64,000 nucleotides of DNA from DATBJG01 sp963790545. GTDB lineage: Bacteria; Acidobacteriota; Vicinamibacteria; Vicinamibacterales; JAMQPK01. The number at the start of each line of letters is the position of its first letter. Positions within the stretch are counted from its first letter, which is position 1. The stretch covers positions 124,001 to 188,000 of the forward strand of contig CAWBPA010000019.1 of NCBI GenBank assembly GCA_963790545.1, written 5' to 3'. Both the position numbers and the translations under genes were made by a program. Below the pieces are notes generated by a model. That model saw only the letters and a program-made list of their open reading frames with translations. It ran no database searches and was not told where the DNA came from. This document shows, piece by piece, positions 16,815 through 26,703 of the stretch.

Positions 16815-17820
16815 GAGTACCGCAAGAATTCGCCAACGACACTTCGTAGCAGCCTTCAGGCCTGCCCCTCTGGCGTTTCTTCTGCTGACATGTGGGGCGT
16901 CGCTCGGGTCCCCAGGGGCTGCTCGTGCAGAGGTCGCCGCTCCGGGCGACAGACGCTGCGGGCAGAACGTGCTGGATCTACAAGTCGCGCTGGATCGTGC
17001 TGGGTTTTCTCCCGGCGAACTCGATGGCAGGGGGGGCGCGCTCACTCGACGCGCAGCCGCCGCCTTTCAGGCCGCGCAGTCGTTGCCGGCCACTGGTCGG
17101 GCCGATTGCCAGACGTGGCAGCGGCTTTCAGCCGCGGACACGCTCGCGAAGTACACGATCACTCCGAACGATGTGGCGGGCCCCTTCGTCGACCGCATCC
17201 CGGTCGAGCTTCCAGAACAGGCCAAGCTTCCGGCGCTGGGCTATACATCGCCGCTCGAAGCGCTTGCGGAGAAGTTTCACGCCAGCCCGGCGCTTATCCG
17301 CAAGTTGAACCCGTCCAGCCGTTTCGATGCCGGCGAAACCATTGTCGTTCCAAACGTCGCCATCGACGAGAATGCGGCAAAGGTCCCCGCAGCAAAGCCA
17401 GCCGAGCGACCTGACGTGACGGTAACCGTCTCGAAGGAGTCGGGAAGCCTCACGGTTACCTCTGCCGACGGAGCGATCGTCATGTTCGCGCCTGTGACGG
17501 TCGGCAGCGAGCGCGATCCGCTGCCGCTCGGAACCTGGAGGGTGACAGGGATCCAGCAGGATCCGACGTTTTTCTACAATCCGGAGCTGTTCTGGGATGC
17601 CGATCCGTCGCACGCAAAGGCCAAGATACCGCCGGGTCCGAACAACCCTGTAGGTCTGGTGTGGATTGACATCAACAAGGAGCACTTCGGATTACACGGC
17701 ACACCCGAGCCCGGACGCATCGGCTACACCGAGTCACATGGGTGCATTCGGCTGACGAATTGGGATGCTCTGAAGCTTGCCAGACTCGTGAAGCCCGGTA
17801 TCCGAGTGGTCTTCGAGTAG
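16786..17820 (+). CDS. L,D-transpeptidase with peptidoglycan-binding and LysM-like domains
   Basis: 344 residues. After an export signal (APLAFLLLTCGASLG) there is a PG_binding_1 domain (VLDLQVALDRAGFSPGELDG), a LysM-like middle (FHASPALIRKLNP) and a C-terminal YkuD domain. The last has its catalytic signature HGTPEPGRIGYTESHGCIRL (His and Cys). It should make 3-3 crosslinks or attach proteins to murein in the periplasm. The GTG start at 16786 has AAGGAGG and lies inside the PLD gene. Followed by an M23 endopeptidase gene. Confidence 0.92.
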   Translation: MERNWPRRSKSTARIRQRHFVAAFRPAPLAFLLLTCGASLGSPGAARAEVAAPGDRRCGQNVLDLQVALDRAGFSPGELDGRGGALTRRAAAAFQAAQSLPATGRADCQTWQRLSAADTLAKYTITPNDVAGPFVDRIPVELPEQAKLPALGYTSPLEALAEKFHASPALIRKLNPSSRFDAGETIVVPNVAIDENAAKVPAAKPAERPDVTVTVSKESGSLTVTSADGAIVMFAPVTVGSERDPLPLGTWRVTGIQQDPTFFYNPELFWDADPSHAKAKIPPGPNNPVGLVWIDINKEHFGLHGTPEPGRIGYTESHGCIRLTNWDALKLARLVKPGIRVVFE

Positions 17821-17855
17821 GCAGTGAACCGAACCGCGAGTGCTTTGGACGCTAG

Positions 17856-18554
17856 ATGCCACGGTTGCTTCGTACGGTGCGCAAGCAGCGAAAACGGGCG
17901 CAGCGGGCGACGTTGTTCGTCGTCGGCTTGGCGTACTGCATTGGCGTCACCTGGTTGTCCGTGAAAATTGCCTGGTACTCGAGCCGGGGTCCAACCCCCA
18001 CCGTTGACGTAAGAGCCGAACCCGACAAGCCGATCGCCACGTCCGGTTCAGAACCTTCAGGCTCACCGAAAGTTTCTCCTCTAGCGTCGCTCAGGCGCGC
18101 GGCTTCTGCTGCGGCTGTTGACGAGCTTCGTGGAAAGGCACTGCTCATGCCAGTGCGCGATGTGAGGCCCGCCGACCTTCACCAGTCATTCGAAGAGCAA
18201 CGCCGCGGCCATTTGCACGAAGCGATCGACATTCTTGCGCCAAAGGGCACGCCGGTCGTCGCGGTGGAAGAGGGACGTATCGCGCGATTGTTCTTCAGCC
18301 AGGCAGGTGGACGCACCATTTATCAGTTCGATCCAACTGAGCGGTACACCTACTACTACGCGCACCTGGACAGGTATGCCGATGGTCTCAAGGAGGGTGA
18401 CTTCGTCCGCATCGGGCAAGCCATTGGCTATGTGGGTACATCAGGCAACGCTCCCGAGAATACCCCCCATCTGCACTTTGCGATCTTCGAGCTCGGCCCC
18501 GAAAAGCGTTGGTGGCAGGGTGTGCCCATCGATCCATTTCTGGTGTGGCGGTGA
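17856..18554 (+). CDS. M23-family murein endopeptidase, membrane-anchored
   Basis: 232 residues: a basic N-terminus, one membrane segment (LFVVGLAYCIGVTWLSVKIA) and a LytM domain with the zinc ligands in HEAIDILAPKGTPV and HLHFAIFE. YAHLDRYADGLKEGD is the usual family core. It should cut peptide crosslinks of peptidoglycan. It follows the L,D-transpeptidase by 35 bases, giving a crosslinking/cutting pair. Confidence 0.9.
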   Translation: MPRLLRTVRKQRKRAQRATLFVVGLAYCIGVTWLSVKIAWYSSRGPTPTVDVRAEPDKPIATSGSEPSGSPKVSPLASLRRAASAAAVDELRGKALLMPVRDVRPADLHQSFEEQRRGHLHEAIDILAPKGTPVVAVEEGRIARLFFSQAGGRTIYQFDPTERYTYYYAHLDRYADGLKEGDFVRIGQAIGYVGTSGNAPENTPHLHFAIFELGPEKRWWQGVPIDPFLVWR

Positions 18555-18556
18555 CG

Positions 18557-19075
18557 TTACTTGCGCCTTGATGAAGACCGTGGGAGCCGAGGTTTTTGTG
18601 GTTCGCTCTCGTCGATGCTATGAGGCTGCGTTCGAGACTGGTCGTGCCGAGCGTTCGCGTTCAGTGTTCGATACTGTTCGTGCAAGGTGTTGAGTTCTTC
18701 TTCGGAGAGATCTTCCGCATCAATGAGGCGGTTGCTGGCTCCCTGAAACGCCGCGATCAGTTCGTTGAGCTTGACGTTCAGGGCGAGGGCCTCCTTGTTC
18801 TGCGCGCGCTGGATCAGGAAGACCATCAAGAACGTCAAGATGGTCGTGCCGGTGTTAATCACGAGCTGCCAGGTGTCGGAGAAGTCGAAGATTGGGCCCA
18901 CAATCCCCCAGATCAGCACGATACCCAACGCCAAGAGAAACGCCTCCGATCGGCCGGATACCTCGGTGGCCCAGACGGCAAACCGCTCCAGCACGTGAGC
19001 GCGCGGCTGGTCGCTGGCTGCGTCGCCCGATTCATGCCGAGCCGACGCTCGTTGGTGTCGTGTACCTGGTGCCAT
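18557..19075 (-). CDS. Low-affinity iron permease family protein
   Basis: 172 residues with two predicted helices (AFLLALGIVLIWGIVGPIFD and VINTGTTILTFLMVFLIQ) and the family signature DFSDTWQLVINTGT followed by LIQRAQNKE and KLNELI. Pfam names this group Iron_permease, but transport activity is not established for most bacterial members. The C-terminal tail is long and basic. The gene converges on the M23 peptidase gene with 2 bases between stops. Confidence 0.8.
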   Translation of the reverse strand: MAPGTRHQRASARHESGDAASDQPRAHVLERFAVWATEVSGRSEAFLLALGIVLIWGIVGPIFDFSDTWQLVINTGTTILTFLMVFLIQRAQNKEALALNVKLNELIAAFQGASNRLIDAEDLSEEELNTLHEQYRTLNANARHDQSRTQPHSIDESEPQKPRLPRSSSRRK

Positions 19076-19297
19076 CTCGCAGAATTTCTATTCAGGATCC
19101 GTTCCAGGTCTGCGAGAGATCGCCTCAGGCGGCGGACGGAGATGCCTGAATCGAGAGGGTCGCACGCCGAAGTTCCTGGAAATGAAGAAACGGGACTAAC
19201 ATGACTCGTGACGGGGCTTGATTCTGTGGCTAGGGGCGAGACTTCAGGGAAGCAGCCGGAAGTCCAACCCAGAGTTTGCTGTTGAAAGGAGCTGGTT

Positions 19298-21049
19298 GTG
19301 GCACTACGACGGGGCGCTTGGTTGATTATCTGGCTGATGGTGTTCGCCTCGGTCATTTCAATGACCGCTGTGGTGGGCACCTATTTGCTGCTGTCTGTCG
19401 AGCCGTCGGTCCCTCAGGGAACGACACTCGTGCTGCGCATTGGTGATCTGCCCGAGGGCGACGGCAGGGAGGCCGTGCGCGGGTTCTTCGGTGCCCCTGG
19501 CGTGCTGACGCTACCAGAGGTCCTTGACAGCCTCAAACGCGCGAAATCCGACCCTCGCATTACGGGTGTGCTGATCATTCCCAACGGCGTTCCCCAGGAC
19601 TACTGGGCAAGAATCCAGGAGGTGAGGGACGCCATCATCGACTTTCGAACTTCGCGCAAACCTGCCTACGCGTATGTCGAATATGGGGGTGAGCGTGAGT
19701 ACTACCTGGCTACGGCCTGTGATCGGATTTTCCTGATGCCGACAAGTCCGTTGGATCTCACGGGACTTGCCAGCTATGAAGTGTTCCTGCGAGGGACGCT
19801 CGACAAGATTGGCGCCTACCCGGACATTCATCATATTGGTGATTACAAGACCGCCGCCAATCAACTGACGGAGACGACATTTACGCCGGCCCATCGCGAA
19901 ATGACGGAGTCACTCAACCGCGATCTCTTCGACCAACTGGTGCGAGACATTGCAAAGGGGCGTCGCAAGAGCGAAGCAGACGTTCGTATGCTCTTTGACG
20001 GGGGCCCGTTTCTCGCGGAGGCAGCTCGACACGCCGGGCTTGTCGATGAGCTCGCGTACGAAGATCAGATTGACGATTTTGTTCCAGGCGCCAAAGGTGA
20101 GATGAAGCTCCTCGATGGTCTGGGGTACGCCCGTTCCCGAGGTGCGCGCGTGGCGTTGCGGAGTGGGCCGCGGATGGGTGTGATTTCGGTAGCCGGGACG
20201 ATTGCTTCCGGCCGGGGAGGGTTCGATCCGGTTTACGGTGGCATTGCTGGATCGGATCTCGTCGTGGAACAGATCCGACGAGCGCGGAGCGATTCGTCGC
20301 TGCGGGCGATTATCGTGCGCATCGACAGTCCTGGCGGATCGACCATCGCGTCGGACGTCATCTGGAGAGAATTGGCAATTACCAAGCGGCAGCAGCCGGA
20401 TCGACCGATTGTCGTGTCGATGTCCGACCTGGCGGCGTCAGGTGGATACTACGTCGCGATGCCGGCGCATGCCATCGTCGCACAACCTGGAACTCTGACC
20501 GGTTCGATTGGGATCTTCGGTGGAAAGATCGTCACAGGAGGTACCTACCAGAAACTTGGCATGACTATCGAGTCCGTCAGCAGCGGTCGGCACGCTGAGA
20601 TGAATTCGCCGGTTCGTCCGTATACGGAATCGGAGCGGGCGAAGATGCAGGAACAGCTGCGCGCGTTCTACGGGCATTTCGTGCAAAAGGTGGCAGAAGC
20701 CCGTGGCATGACCCCTGACAAGGTCGATTCCATGGCGCAGGGGCGTGTGTGGACGGGAAGACAAGCCAAGGAGATTGGCCTTGTCGACGAGCTCGGGGGC
20801 TTTGACACGGCCATCAAAGTCGCCAAACGCCGGGCGAAGATTGCGGAAAACACCGAAGTAGAACTCGTGAGCTATCCGTCGTATCGCGGTGTTTTCGACA
20901 TGCTCACGCAGCAGATTGGACAGTCGGCGCACGAACGTCTTCTGATGATCGCGCCAGATTTCGTGCGACTGTTAGCACCGCTGGCCATCCCGTTCGACTT
21001 GTTCCGACGCGGCGAGGCCCTCGCCCTGGCGCCACTCAGCAGGCTTTAG
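19298..21049 (+). CDS. sppA: Signal peptide peptidase SppA, long form
   Basis: 583 residues, similar to the 67K type: an N-terminal membrane anchor (residues 8-32) and two tandem S49 domains. The dyad is split as in E. coli SppA: Lys184 in GDYKTAANQL of the first half and Ser381 in LAASGGYYVAMP of the second. GSIGIFGGK and GRVWTGRQAKEIGLVDELGG are also standard. It degrades cleaved signal peptides in the inner membrane. The GTG start has AAAGGAG upstream. It converges on ppiD with 3 bases between. Confidence 0.93.
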   Translation: MALRRGAWLIIWLMVFASVISMTAVVGTYLLLSVEPSVPQGTTLVLRIGDLPEGDGREAVRGFFGAPGVLTLPEVLDSLKRAKSDPRITGVLIIPNGVPQDYWARIQEVRDAIIDFRTSRKPAYAYVEYGGEREYYLATACDRIFLMPTSPLDLTGLASYEVFLRGTLDKIGAYPDIHHIGDYKTAANQLTETTFTPAHREMTESLNRDLFDQLVRDIAKGRRKSEADVRMLFDGGPFLAEAARHAGLVDELAYEDQIDDFVPGAKGEMKLLDGLGYARSRGARVALRSGPRMGVISVAGTIASGRGGFDPVYGGIAGSDLVVEQIRRARSDSSLRAIIVRIDSPGGSTIASDVIWRELAITKRQQPDRPIVVSMSDLAASGGYYVAMPAHAIVAQPGTLTGSIGIFGGKIVTGGTYQKLGMTIESVSSGRHAEMNSPVRPYTESERAKMQEQLRAFYGHFVQKVAEARGMTPDKVDSMAQGRVWTGRQAKEIGLVDELGGFDTAIKVAKRRAKIAENTEVELVSYPSYRGVFDMLTQQIGQSAHERLLMIAPDFVRLLAPLAIPFDLFRRGEALALAPLSRL

Positions 21050-21052
21050 GAT

Positions 21053-22978
21053 TTAGGAGACCGCCCTCTGGACCGCTTCCTGGTTCACGTCGATCCGAAT
21101 CTTCTGCCTGGCGCGCTCCATGTACGAGGCAAAGAAGCGTCCTCGGCGTTCGTTCAGGATCTCGTCCCGAAAGGTCGGTCTGGCTGAGTTGAACTCGTCC
21201 GGCTTCAGCTCCTGACGTTCGATGACCTTGATGATGCCAAACGCGGACTCGGAAGCGACCGGGCTGCTGACGCCTCCGATGGGAAGGGAGAACGCCGCCT
21301 TGTCGGCGGCGGAACTGACCCCGAGGGTTGGCAGCACGGAATCTCGCGCGACCAGTTCAGTGGTCTGCGTGTCGAATCCCGCAGCCTTGGCGGCTTTGAC
21401 GAAATCAGCTGCGTTCTGGAGCGCTGCCGCGAGTTCGGTCGCCTTCTGCTTGGCCAGCGCCCCGGCTTTCTGCTTGACGACGTCCGCCCTGACGCGGTCT
21501 TTCACCTCGTCCAGCTTTGGAAGGTGCGCTTCTTCCTTACCCGCGAGCACGAAGAACGCTTCACCGCGTGACGCCCTTACGGGTCCGCTCACGTCGTTGT
21601 CGCCCATCTGAAAGGCGCGATCCGCGATAGCCGGCGCAAGCCCGAGTCCGGGGACGAGATCAGTGCGGCCGAAGAAACCCGACTCCTGCACGGTCAACCC
21701 CTGCGCCTTGGCCGATCGTTCCAGATCGGCTTTCGTGCGGATTTCGCCGCTCAGCCGCTGAGCAAGCTGACCCAGCTGCTGCTCGGCGGCGTCAGCTCGG
21801 AGCTGCTCCATGAGCTGCTGGCGCATTTCGGCCAGCGGTTTCACGGATCCGGGTTTCTTGTCGGTCAGCTTGATGATGTGAAAGCCATACTGCGTTTTGA
21901 CGAGATCGCTGAGCTGGCCCGGCGCCAGCTTGAATGCCACGTCCTCGAACTCGGGGACCATCCGCCCTCTCGCAAAAAAGTCGAGATCGCCTCCCTGGTC
22001 GCGGTTCGCTTCATCATCCGAGTACTTCTTTGCGAGTCCCGCAAAATCGACTCCCGCACGGGCCTGTTTGAGCACGTCTTCGGCCGTCGCACGCACTTCT
22101 TCCTCTTTTTTCCCTTCGGTGCGAAGCAGGATATGACTCGCGCGGATCTCTTCCTGGGTGGTGAACTCGGGACTGCGCCGATTGTATTCGGCCTGGATCT
22201 GCGCATCCGTGACAGCGGCCTTGGCCCTGGCGGCTTCCAGATCCAGAAGCATGTAGCGGATCTTGCGACGTTCGCCGATCCGGTACTTCTCCTTGTCCGA
22301 TTCGAACGCAGCTGTGAGGTCGCCGTCCGTGACCGTCACCTGACTGTCGAACGAGCTGATCGGCAAGCTCACAATCTGCAGCTTGACCTTCTCGTTCCGA
22401 CGACGATATTCCTGTTGAAGTTCCTGGTCGCTGAGCGAGATCCAGCTCGTCAGCGTGGCACGCAGCTTCTCGAGCACCAGCGCGTTGCGAATCTGCTCCT
22501 CGAACTGCCGCGGGGTCAGCGGCGGCCGTTGTACCCGCAAAAGCTCGCGGTAGCGCGATTCGCCAATAAACTGCCCGTTTTCCTGCAGCCCGGGCATGGC
22601 CAGGATCCGCCCCCGCACTTCCTCGTCCGTCACGCTGAGCCCGAGCCGATCGGCTTCTGCGAGCTGCACGCGCTCTTCGATCATCTGCTGCAGAATCTGC
22701 TGCTCGATTTGGAGCTGCCGCAGCATCTGGTCCGTCAGATTGCCGCCGTACGCATTGGAGTAGGCCTGCAGTTGCTGTTGATAACGGTTTCGGAAGTCAT
22801 TGCCTGTAATGTCACGAGAGCCGACGCGGGCCACGCGCCCAACTGCGCCGGTTCCGCCGACAGCGTCGGTCGTGCTCAGAAAATCGGGGATATAGAAGAT
22901 GACAAACGTCAGAACTACGAGCGCCAGGCTCCATTTGAGCCAGTTCTTGTGGCGCCGCATCCGATCCAGCATGGTCAT
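21053..22978 (-). CDS. ppiD: PpiD-type periplasmic peptidyl-prolyl isomerase/chaperone
   Basis: 641 residues. A single N-terminal anchor (WSLALVVLTFVIFYIPDFL) is followed by a SurA_N-like helical domain. A parvulin domain follows (IRASHILLRTE, FAGLAKKYSDDEANRDQGGD, DLVKTQYGFHIIKL) and then a long C-terminal helical/PPIase-like part. It assists folding of exported and outer-membrane proteins. AGGAGAAGG lies upstream; ATG at 22978 or 22972 are both usable. Confidence 0.93.
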   Translation of the reverse strand: MTMLDRMRRHKNWLKWSLALVVLTFVIFYIPDFLSTTDAVGGTGAVGRVARVGSRDITGNDFRNRYQQQLQAYSNAYGGNLTDQMLRQLQIEQQILQQMIEERVQLAEADRLGLSVTDEEVRGRILAMPGLQENGQFIGESRYRELLRVQRPPLTPRQFEEQIRNALVLEKLRATLTSWISLSDQELQQEYRRRNEKVKLQIVSLPISSFDSQVTVTDGDLTAAFESDKEKYRIGERRKIRYMLLDLEAARAKAAVTDAQIQAEYNRRSPEFTTQEEIRASHILLRTEGKKEEEVRATAEDVLKQARAGVDFAGLAKKYSDDEANRDQGGDLDFFARGRMVPEFEDVAFKLAPGQLSDLVKTQYGFHIIKLTDKKPGSVKPLAEMRQQLMEQLRADAAEQQLGQLAQRLSGEIRTKADLERSAKAQGLTVQESGFFGRTDLVPGLGLAPAIADRAFQMGDNDVSGPVRASRGEAFFVLAGKEEAHLPKLDEVKDRVRADVVKQKAGALAKQKATELAAALQNAADFVKAAKAAGFDTQTTELVARDSVLPTLGVSSAADKAAFSLPIGGVSSPVASESAFGIIKVIERQELKPDEFNSARPTFRDEILNERRGRFFASYMERARQKIRIDVNQEAVQRAVS

Positions 22979-23356
22979 GGGGCAATCCTTCTCCTACCAC
23001 GTACCGAGGTCACCAGCCACGTCTACGGTTCGCACAGGCGGCGGCACGGATTGCGACCGCTGCCAGCTGTAAACGCCCCCTGACACATTCGCAATTTAGA
23101 GCCGATACTTGGGGCGAGCCGGGTGGACCGGGGTGCGCCGGTGTCGTGTCCACTCAGCGCTCAACAGCTGATCGTACGCCAAGAAGTCGCATGCTGGCAA
23201 GCACTTACCTCGTGGGGAGGTAGGTGGGAGACGCTGGCGGGCGCCTCGGTCCTCGCTCCTGGCCGGGTCTCGCCGCGGGACGGCTTTTCAACTGGTCCGT
23301 ATGGTATATTCGCGTTGTATAGAAGGACTTAGCGGATTCCGGTCCTCACCAGTCCA
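22979..23356. other. Divergent intergenic region with a candidate promoter
   Basis: This 378-base gap separates the divergent ppiD and diguanylate cyclase genes. I see no convincing gene. A short hairpin TACCTC/GAGGTA lies near 23206-23225. A TATA-rich patch at 23300-23325 holds the candidate extended -10 listed separately. Confidence 0.5.
23302..23310 (+). promoter_or_regulatory. Candidate extended -10 promoter for the diguanylate cyclase/mre operon
   Basis: TGGTATATT fits an extended -10 (TG-n-TATAAT) and lies 47 bases before the ATG at 23357. No good -35 is seen, which extended -10 promoters tolerate. Confidence 0.4.
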
Positions 23357-24829
23357 ATGCCCGAACGTGTGCGGATGAAGTCCGTCATGCCGCACCAAGG
23401 GCGCCGAAAAGGGAGAGACCGGCAGGCAGCCGTCTCCTTGGCGGTGTATCACGCGGGAGACGGTGCTGAGAAGCATTTATCGCGCCTGCGTAGCGCTGGC
23501 CGATTCCGACTGGCGTATTTTTCCCCACGCAGATCGATGACCGCCCACGCGCTCACGGCCTTTGACGGCGTGCTCTGGGAGCTTTCGCCCGAACATCAGC
23601 CTGAACGACGACACGTGGCCGCGATCGCCTGCCGTGTCCCCGTCGTCTCGTATTCGGCGGGCGGCGGCCGTGAGGTGATCGATCTTTCGCGACGGCTCGG
23701 TTTTACGACGCACTTGAAGGCGCCCCTGTCTCCGACCGTTGTTCAGGGGCAACTCGCACGCGCCAAGGGGATGGATCTGTTCGCGCGCATTCGTGCGACG
23801 CAGCGGATGCTGCGCGGCAGGCTGGCAGGTCGGGAGGCGCTCGTCGACCTCGTGCGTGCGGTGAATTCGACCCTCGACCCGAAGAAGATTGCCGACGCAC
23901 TGCTCGATCGCATGGAAACCTGGTTTCCCGCGCCGTATTGGGCGGTCGTCGCCATCCACGAGTCCGGGGAGCTGGCCACGATTGCGGACCGTGGCATGTC
24001 AACGCTGCTCGAGTCGCGCCTCAACGACGTCGCTCGTTGGGTCATGGCACACGGTGAGGAGTTCACGTCGCCAAATCTCGCTGATGACCGGCGGGCCCGG
24101 ACCGAGCAGGCGGTTTCGGTGTTGGCTCTGCCGCTTCAGTGCCGGGCGCGCACGGTCGGCGTGGTGGTGATTGCCAATCCCGGTGCGTCGTCCGAGGATC
24201 TGCGGTGGACGGCTGCGTTCACGACGGTTTTGCGGTCGGCCCTCGAACCAGCGGCGTTCGCGGTCGACAACGCGCTGATGTTCCAGCGGACCCAAGCCCT
24301 CTCGGTGACCGATGATTTGACGCAGCTTTACAATTCTCGATACCTCAATCAGGTGCTCCGACGTGAAACCAAGCGCGCGTCGCGCAGTGGCCGGCCTCTC
24401 TCGCTGCTGTTCATGGATCTGGATGGGTTCAAATCGATCAATGACACTCATGGGCATTTATATGGGAGCCGTGCGCTCGTCGAGGCCGCGGACGTCGTCC
24501 GGAAGAGCGCGCGCGAGACGGACGTCTGCGCGCGGTTTGGCGGTGACGAGTTTGCCGTGGTTCTGCCCGACACGGGGTGCGAGGGTGCCTATGCGGTGGG
24601 TGAGCGTATTCGCGATCGAATTGCGACGCATTCGTTTCTCGCAGAGGACGGCTTGAGGATTCGCCTGACGGCTTCGGTCGGCGTTGCGACGCTACCCGAT
24701 GTGGCAGCTTCGGCGGAAGAGTTGCTCAAAGCGGCCGATCAGGCCATGTATCGCGTAAAAGATGCGGGCAAGAACGGCATTCTGGTAGCCTTCGCCGACG
24801 GCGTGGTCGTCAGCAGCGAGGATCGATGA
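23357..24829 (+). CDS. Diguanylate cyclase with GAF-like sensor domain
   Basis: 490 residues. An N-terminal receiver-like region of about 140 residues lacks a recognisable phospho-acceptor. A GAF-like domain (ALVDLVRAVNSTLDPKKIAD to VGVVVIANPG) and a C-terminal GGDEF domain with intact active site RFGGDEFAVVLPDTG follow. An inhibitory RxxD site (RETD) lies five residues upstream, so it should make cyclic di-GMP under product inhibition. Its stop overlaps the mreB start (ATGA), placing a second-messenger enzyme at the head of the cell-shape operon. Confidence 0.9.
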   Translation: MPERVRMKSVMPHQGRRKGRDRQAAVSLAVYHAGDGAEKHLSRLRSAGRFRLAYFSPRRSMTAHALTAFDGVLWELSPEHQPERRHVAAIACRVPVVSYSAGGGREVIDLSRRLGFTTHLKAPLSPTVVQGQLARAKGMDLFARIRATQRMLRGRLAGREALVDLVRAVNSTLDPKKIADALLDRMETWFPAPYWAVVAIHESGELATIADRGMSTLLESRLNDVARWVMAHGEEFTSPNLADDRRARTEQAVSVLALPLQCRARTVGVVVIANPGASSEDLRWTAAFTTVLRSALEPAAFAVDNALMFQRTQALSVTDDLTQLYNSRYLNQVLRRETKRASRSGRPLSLLFMDLDGFKSINDTHGHLYGSRALVEAADVVRKSARETDVCARFGGDEFAVVLPDTGCEGAYAVGERIRDRIATHSFLAEDGLRIRLTASVGVATLPDVAASAEELLKAADQAMYRVKDAGKNGILVAFADGVVVSSEDR

Positions 24830-25851
24830 GCCTTCGTTCTCTGTTTTCGCTTTTCTCGAGCGATCTAGCGATCGACCTCGGCACGGCCAATACCTGCGTC
24901 TATGCGCGCGGCAAGGGCATCGTCGTGAACGAGCCGTCCATCGTGGCCATCAACAAGATCAATGGCCGCGTGGAAGCCGTGGGACGAGATGCCAAAGAGA
25001 TGCTGGGTCGGACGCCTGGCAACATCGTTGCAATCAAGCCGATGAAAGACGGTGTCATTGCCGATTTCGAAGTCACAGAGAAGATGCTGACGTACTTCAT
25101 CAAGAAGGCACACAACCGCAACGTCTGGGTGCGTCCGCGCATCGTCATTGGGGTGCCGTCGGAGATTACGCAGGTCGAAAAGCGTGCGGTCAAGGACAGC
25201 GCATACCGGGCCAAGGCCAGTGAGGTCCATCTCGTCGAGGAAGCCATGGCCGCTGCCATTGGTGCGGGTATGCCGATCACCGAACCGTCCGGAAACATGA
25301 TTGTCGACATCGGCGGCGGCACCACGGACATTGCCGTGATTTCGTTGGCCGGGATCGTCTACAGCAAAGCCGTCCGTGTGGCTGGTAACGAAATGGACGA
25401 GGCGATCATTCAGTACATCAAGAAGACGTACAACCTGCTCATCGGCGAGCGCACGGCCGAGCAGATCAAGATGGAAATCGGTTCTGCGTTTCCAATCGAT
25501 GAGCGGATGACCATGGAGATCAAGGGACGCCATCTCATCGAAGGCGTGCCAAAGACCATCACGATTTCGGACGAGGAGATCCGTGAAGCCCTGGCCGAGA
25601 CCGTCAACGTCATTGTCGATGCCGTGCGCGTGGCGCTCGAGCGGACGCCGCCCGAACTGTCCGCCGACATCGTCGATCGCGGCATCGTGCTTACCGGTGG
25701 CGGCGCGCTGCTCAAGAATCTCGACAAGCGCCTTCGCGAGGAGACTGGCCTGCCGTTGGCGATGGCCGAAGATCCCCTTTCATCGGTCGTGTTGGGGGCG
25801 GGCAAGATGCTGTCGGATTTCAATTTATTGAGGAAGATTTCAATCGATTAG
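24826..25851 (+). CDS. mreB: Rod shape-determining protein MreB
   Basis: 341 residues, full-length actin-like ATPase. Phosphate 1 is DLAIDLGTANTCVY, phosphate 2 is VDIGGGTTDIAVISL, and the adenosine motif is GIVLTGGGALLKNLD. It forms membrane filaments that guide lateral wall synthesis. First of the mreBCD-mrdA-rodA set and translationally coupled to the diguanylate cyclase gene. Confidence 0.97.
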   Translation: MSLRSLFSLFSSDLAIDLGTANTCVYARGKGIVVNEPSIVAINKINGRVEAVGRDAKEMLGRTPGNIVAIKPMKDGVIADFEVTEKMLTYFIKKAHNRNVWVRPRIVIGVPSEITQVEKRAVKDSAYRAKASEVHLVEEAMAAAIGAGMPITEPSGNMIVDIGGGTTDIAVISLAGIVYSKAVRVAGNEMDEAIIQYIKKTYNLLIGERTAEQIKMEIGSAFPIDERMTMEIKGRHLIEGVPKTITISDEEIREALAETVNVIVDAVRVALERTPPELSADIVDRGIVLTGGGALLKNLDKRLREETGLPLAMAEDPLSSVVLGAGKMLSDFNLLRKISID

Positions 25852-25863
25852 CCATCAGCTGCC

Positions 25864-26703
25864 ATGGCTTTTCCTGATATTCGACAGCGGGGCCGGTTCC
25901 TGTTCGGAGCCGTAGTCCTGGCACAGATCATCCTGATCTCTGCGCAGGTCAACTCCCGGGCGGGTGTGCCGGTCCTCGAGCAAGTCACGTTCGGCGTGTT
26001 TGCCGAAGTGCAGCGTGCCGCGTCAGGAACCTACAATTTCCTCACACACAGCTGGACGGGCTACGTCGGGCTTCAGGGCGTGCAGGCGGAGAACGCCGAG
26101 CTCAAGGCGCGCCTCGATGCCCTGCAGGTTGAGTTGCAGGAACAACGGGCGCTTGCCGAGCGGAGCCAGCAACTCCAGAAGCTGCTCGATCTGCGCGAGC
26201 GCGTGAATCTCCCCACGACTGCAGCGGACATCATCGGCCTGGGCGCCAGCCCTGATTTTCAGACGGTCACCATTAGTAAAGGCACGAACGATGGTCTGAA
26301 GGGCGACATGGCGGTTCTCTCGCCGGCTGGTGTCGTGGGCCGAATCGTGACGCCGAGCACCCGGGCCTCCAAAGTGCAGCTGCTGATCGATCGCAACGCC
26401 GCGGCGGGCGCATTGGTGGAAAGAAGCCGAGCGCAAGGCGTGGTGCTCGGCACGGGCGAGGGCACCTTGCGGATGGAGTACGTGGCCGAGCTCGGCGACG
26501 TGCAAACCGGAGATACCGTGGTCACGTCGGGTGTCGACGGGATCTACCCGAAGGGGTTTGTGATCGGCCAGGTGGCAACGGTCGAGCGTCGAGGCGGCGC
26601 GTACAAGATCATTACGGTGAGACCGGCCGTGGATGCGCGCGACCTCGAGAGCGTCCTGGTCGTTCTGGTTCAACCGGTGGTGACGCCCGAAGGCAGCGAA
26701 TGA
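25864..26703 (+). CDS. mreC: Rod shape-determining protein MreC
   Basis: 279 residues: an N-terminal membrane helix (FLFGAVVLAQIILISAQV), a coiled coil (ENAELKARLDALQVELQEQR) and the periplasmic beta-barrel domain with VVGRIVTPSTRASKVQLLID and GDTVVTSGVDGIYPKGFVIG. It bridges MreB/MreD to PBP2 and RodA. Its end overlaps mreD by 4 bases. Confidence 0.95.
   Translation: MAFPDIRQRGRFLFGAVVLAQIILISAQVNSRAGVPVLEQVTFGVFAEVQRAASGTYNFLTHSWTGYVGLQGVQAENAELKARLDALQVELQEQRALAERSQQLQKLLDLRERVNLPTTAADIIGLGASPDFQTVTISKGTNDGLKGDMAVLSPAGVVGRIVTPSTRASKVQLLIDRNAAAGALVERSRAQGVVLGTGEGTLRMEYVAELGDVQTGDTVVTSGVDGIYPKGFVIGQVATVERRGGAYKIITVRPAVDARDLESVLVVLVQPVVTPEGSE

Noticed and set aside
21878..23083. 401-residue open frame on the plus strand opposite ppiD
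   Set aside because: It is a mirror of the well-supported PpiD gene in a GC-rich genome; its product is His/Arg/Leu-rich with no domain and no ribosome site.
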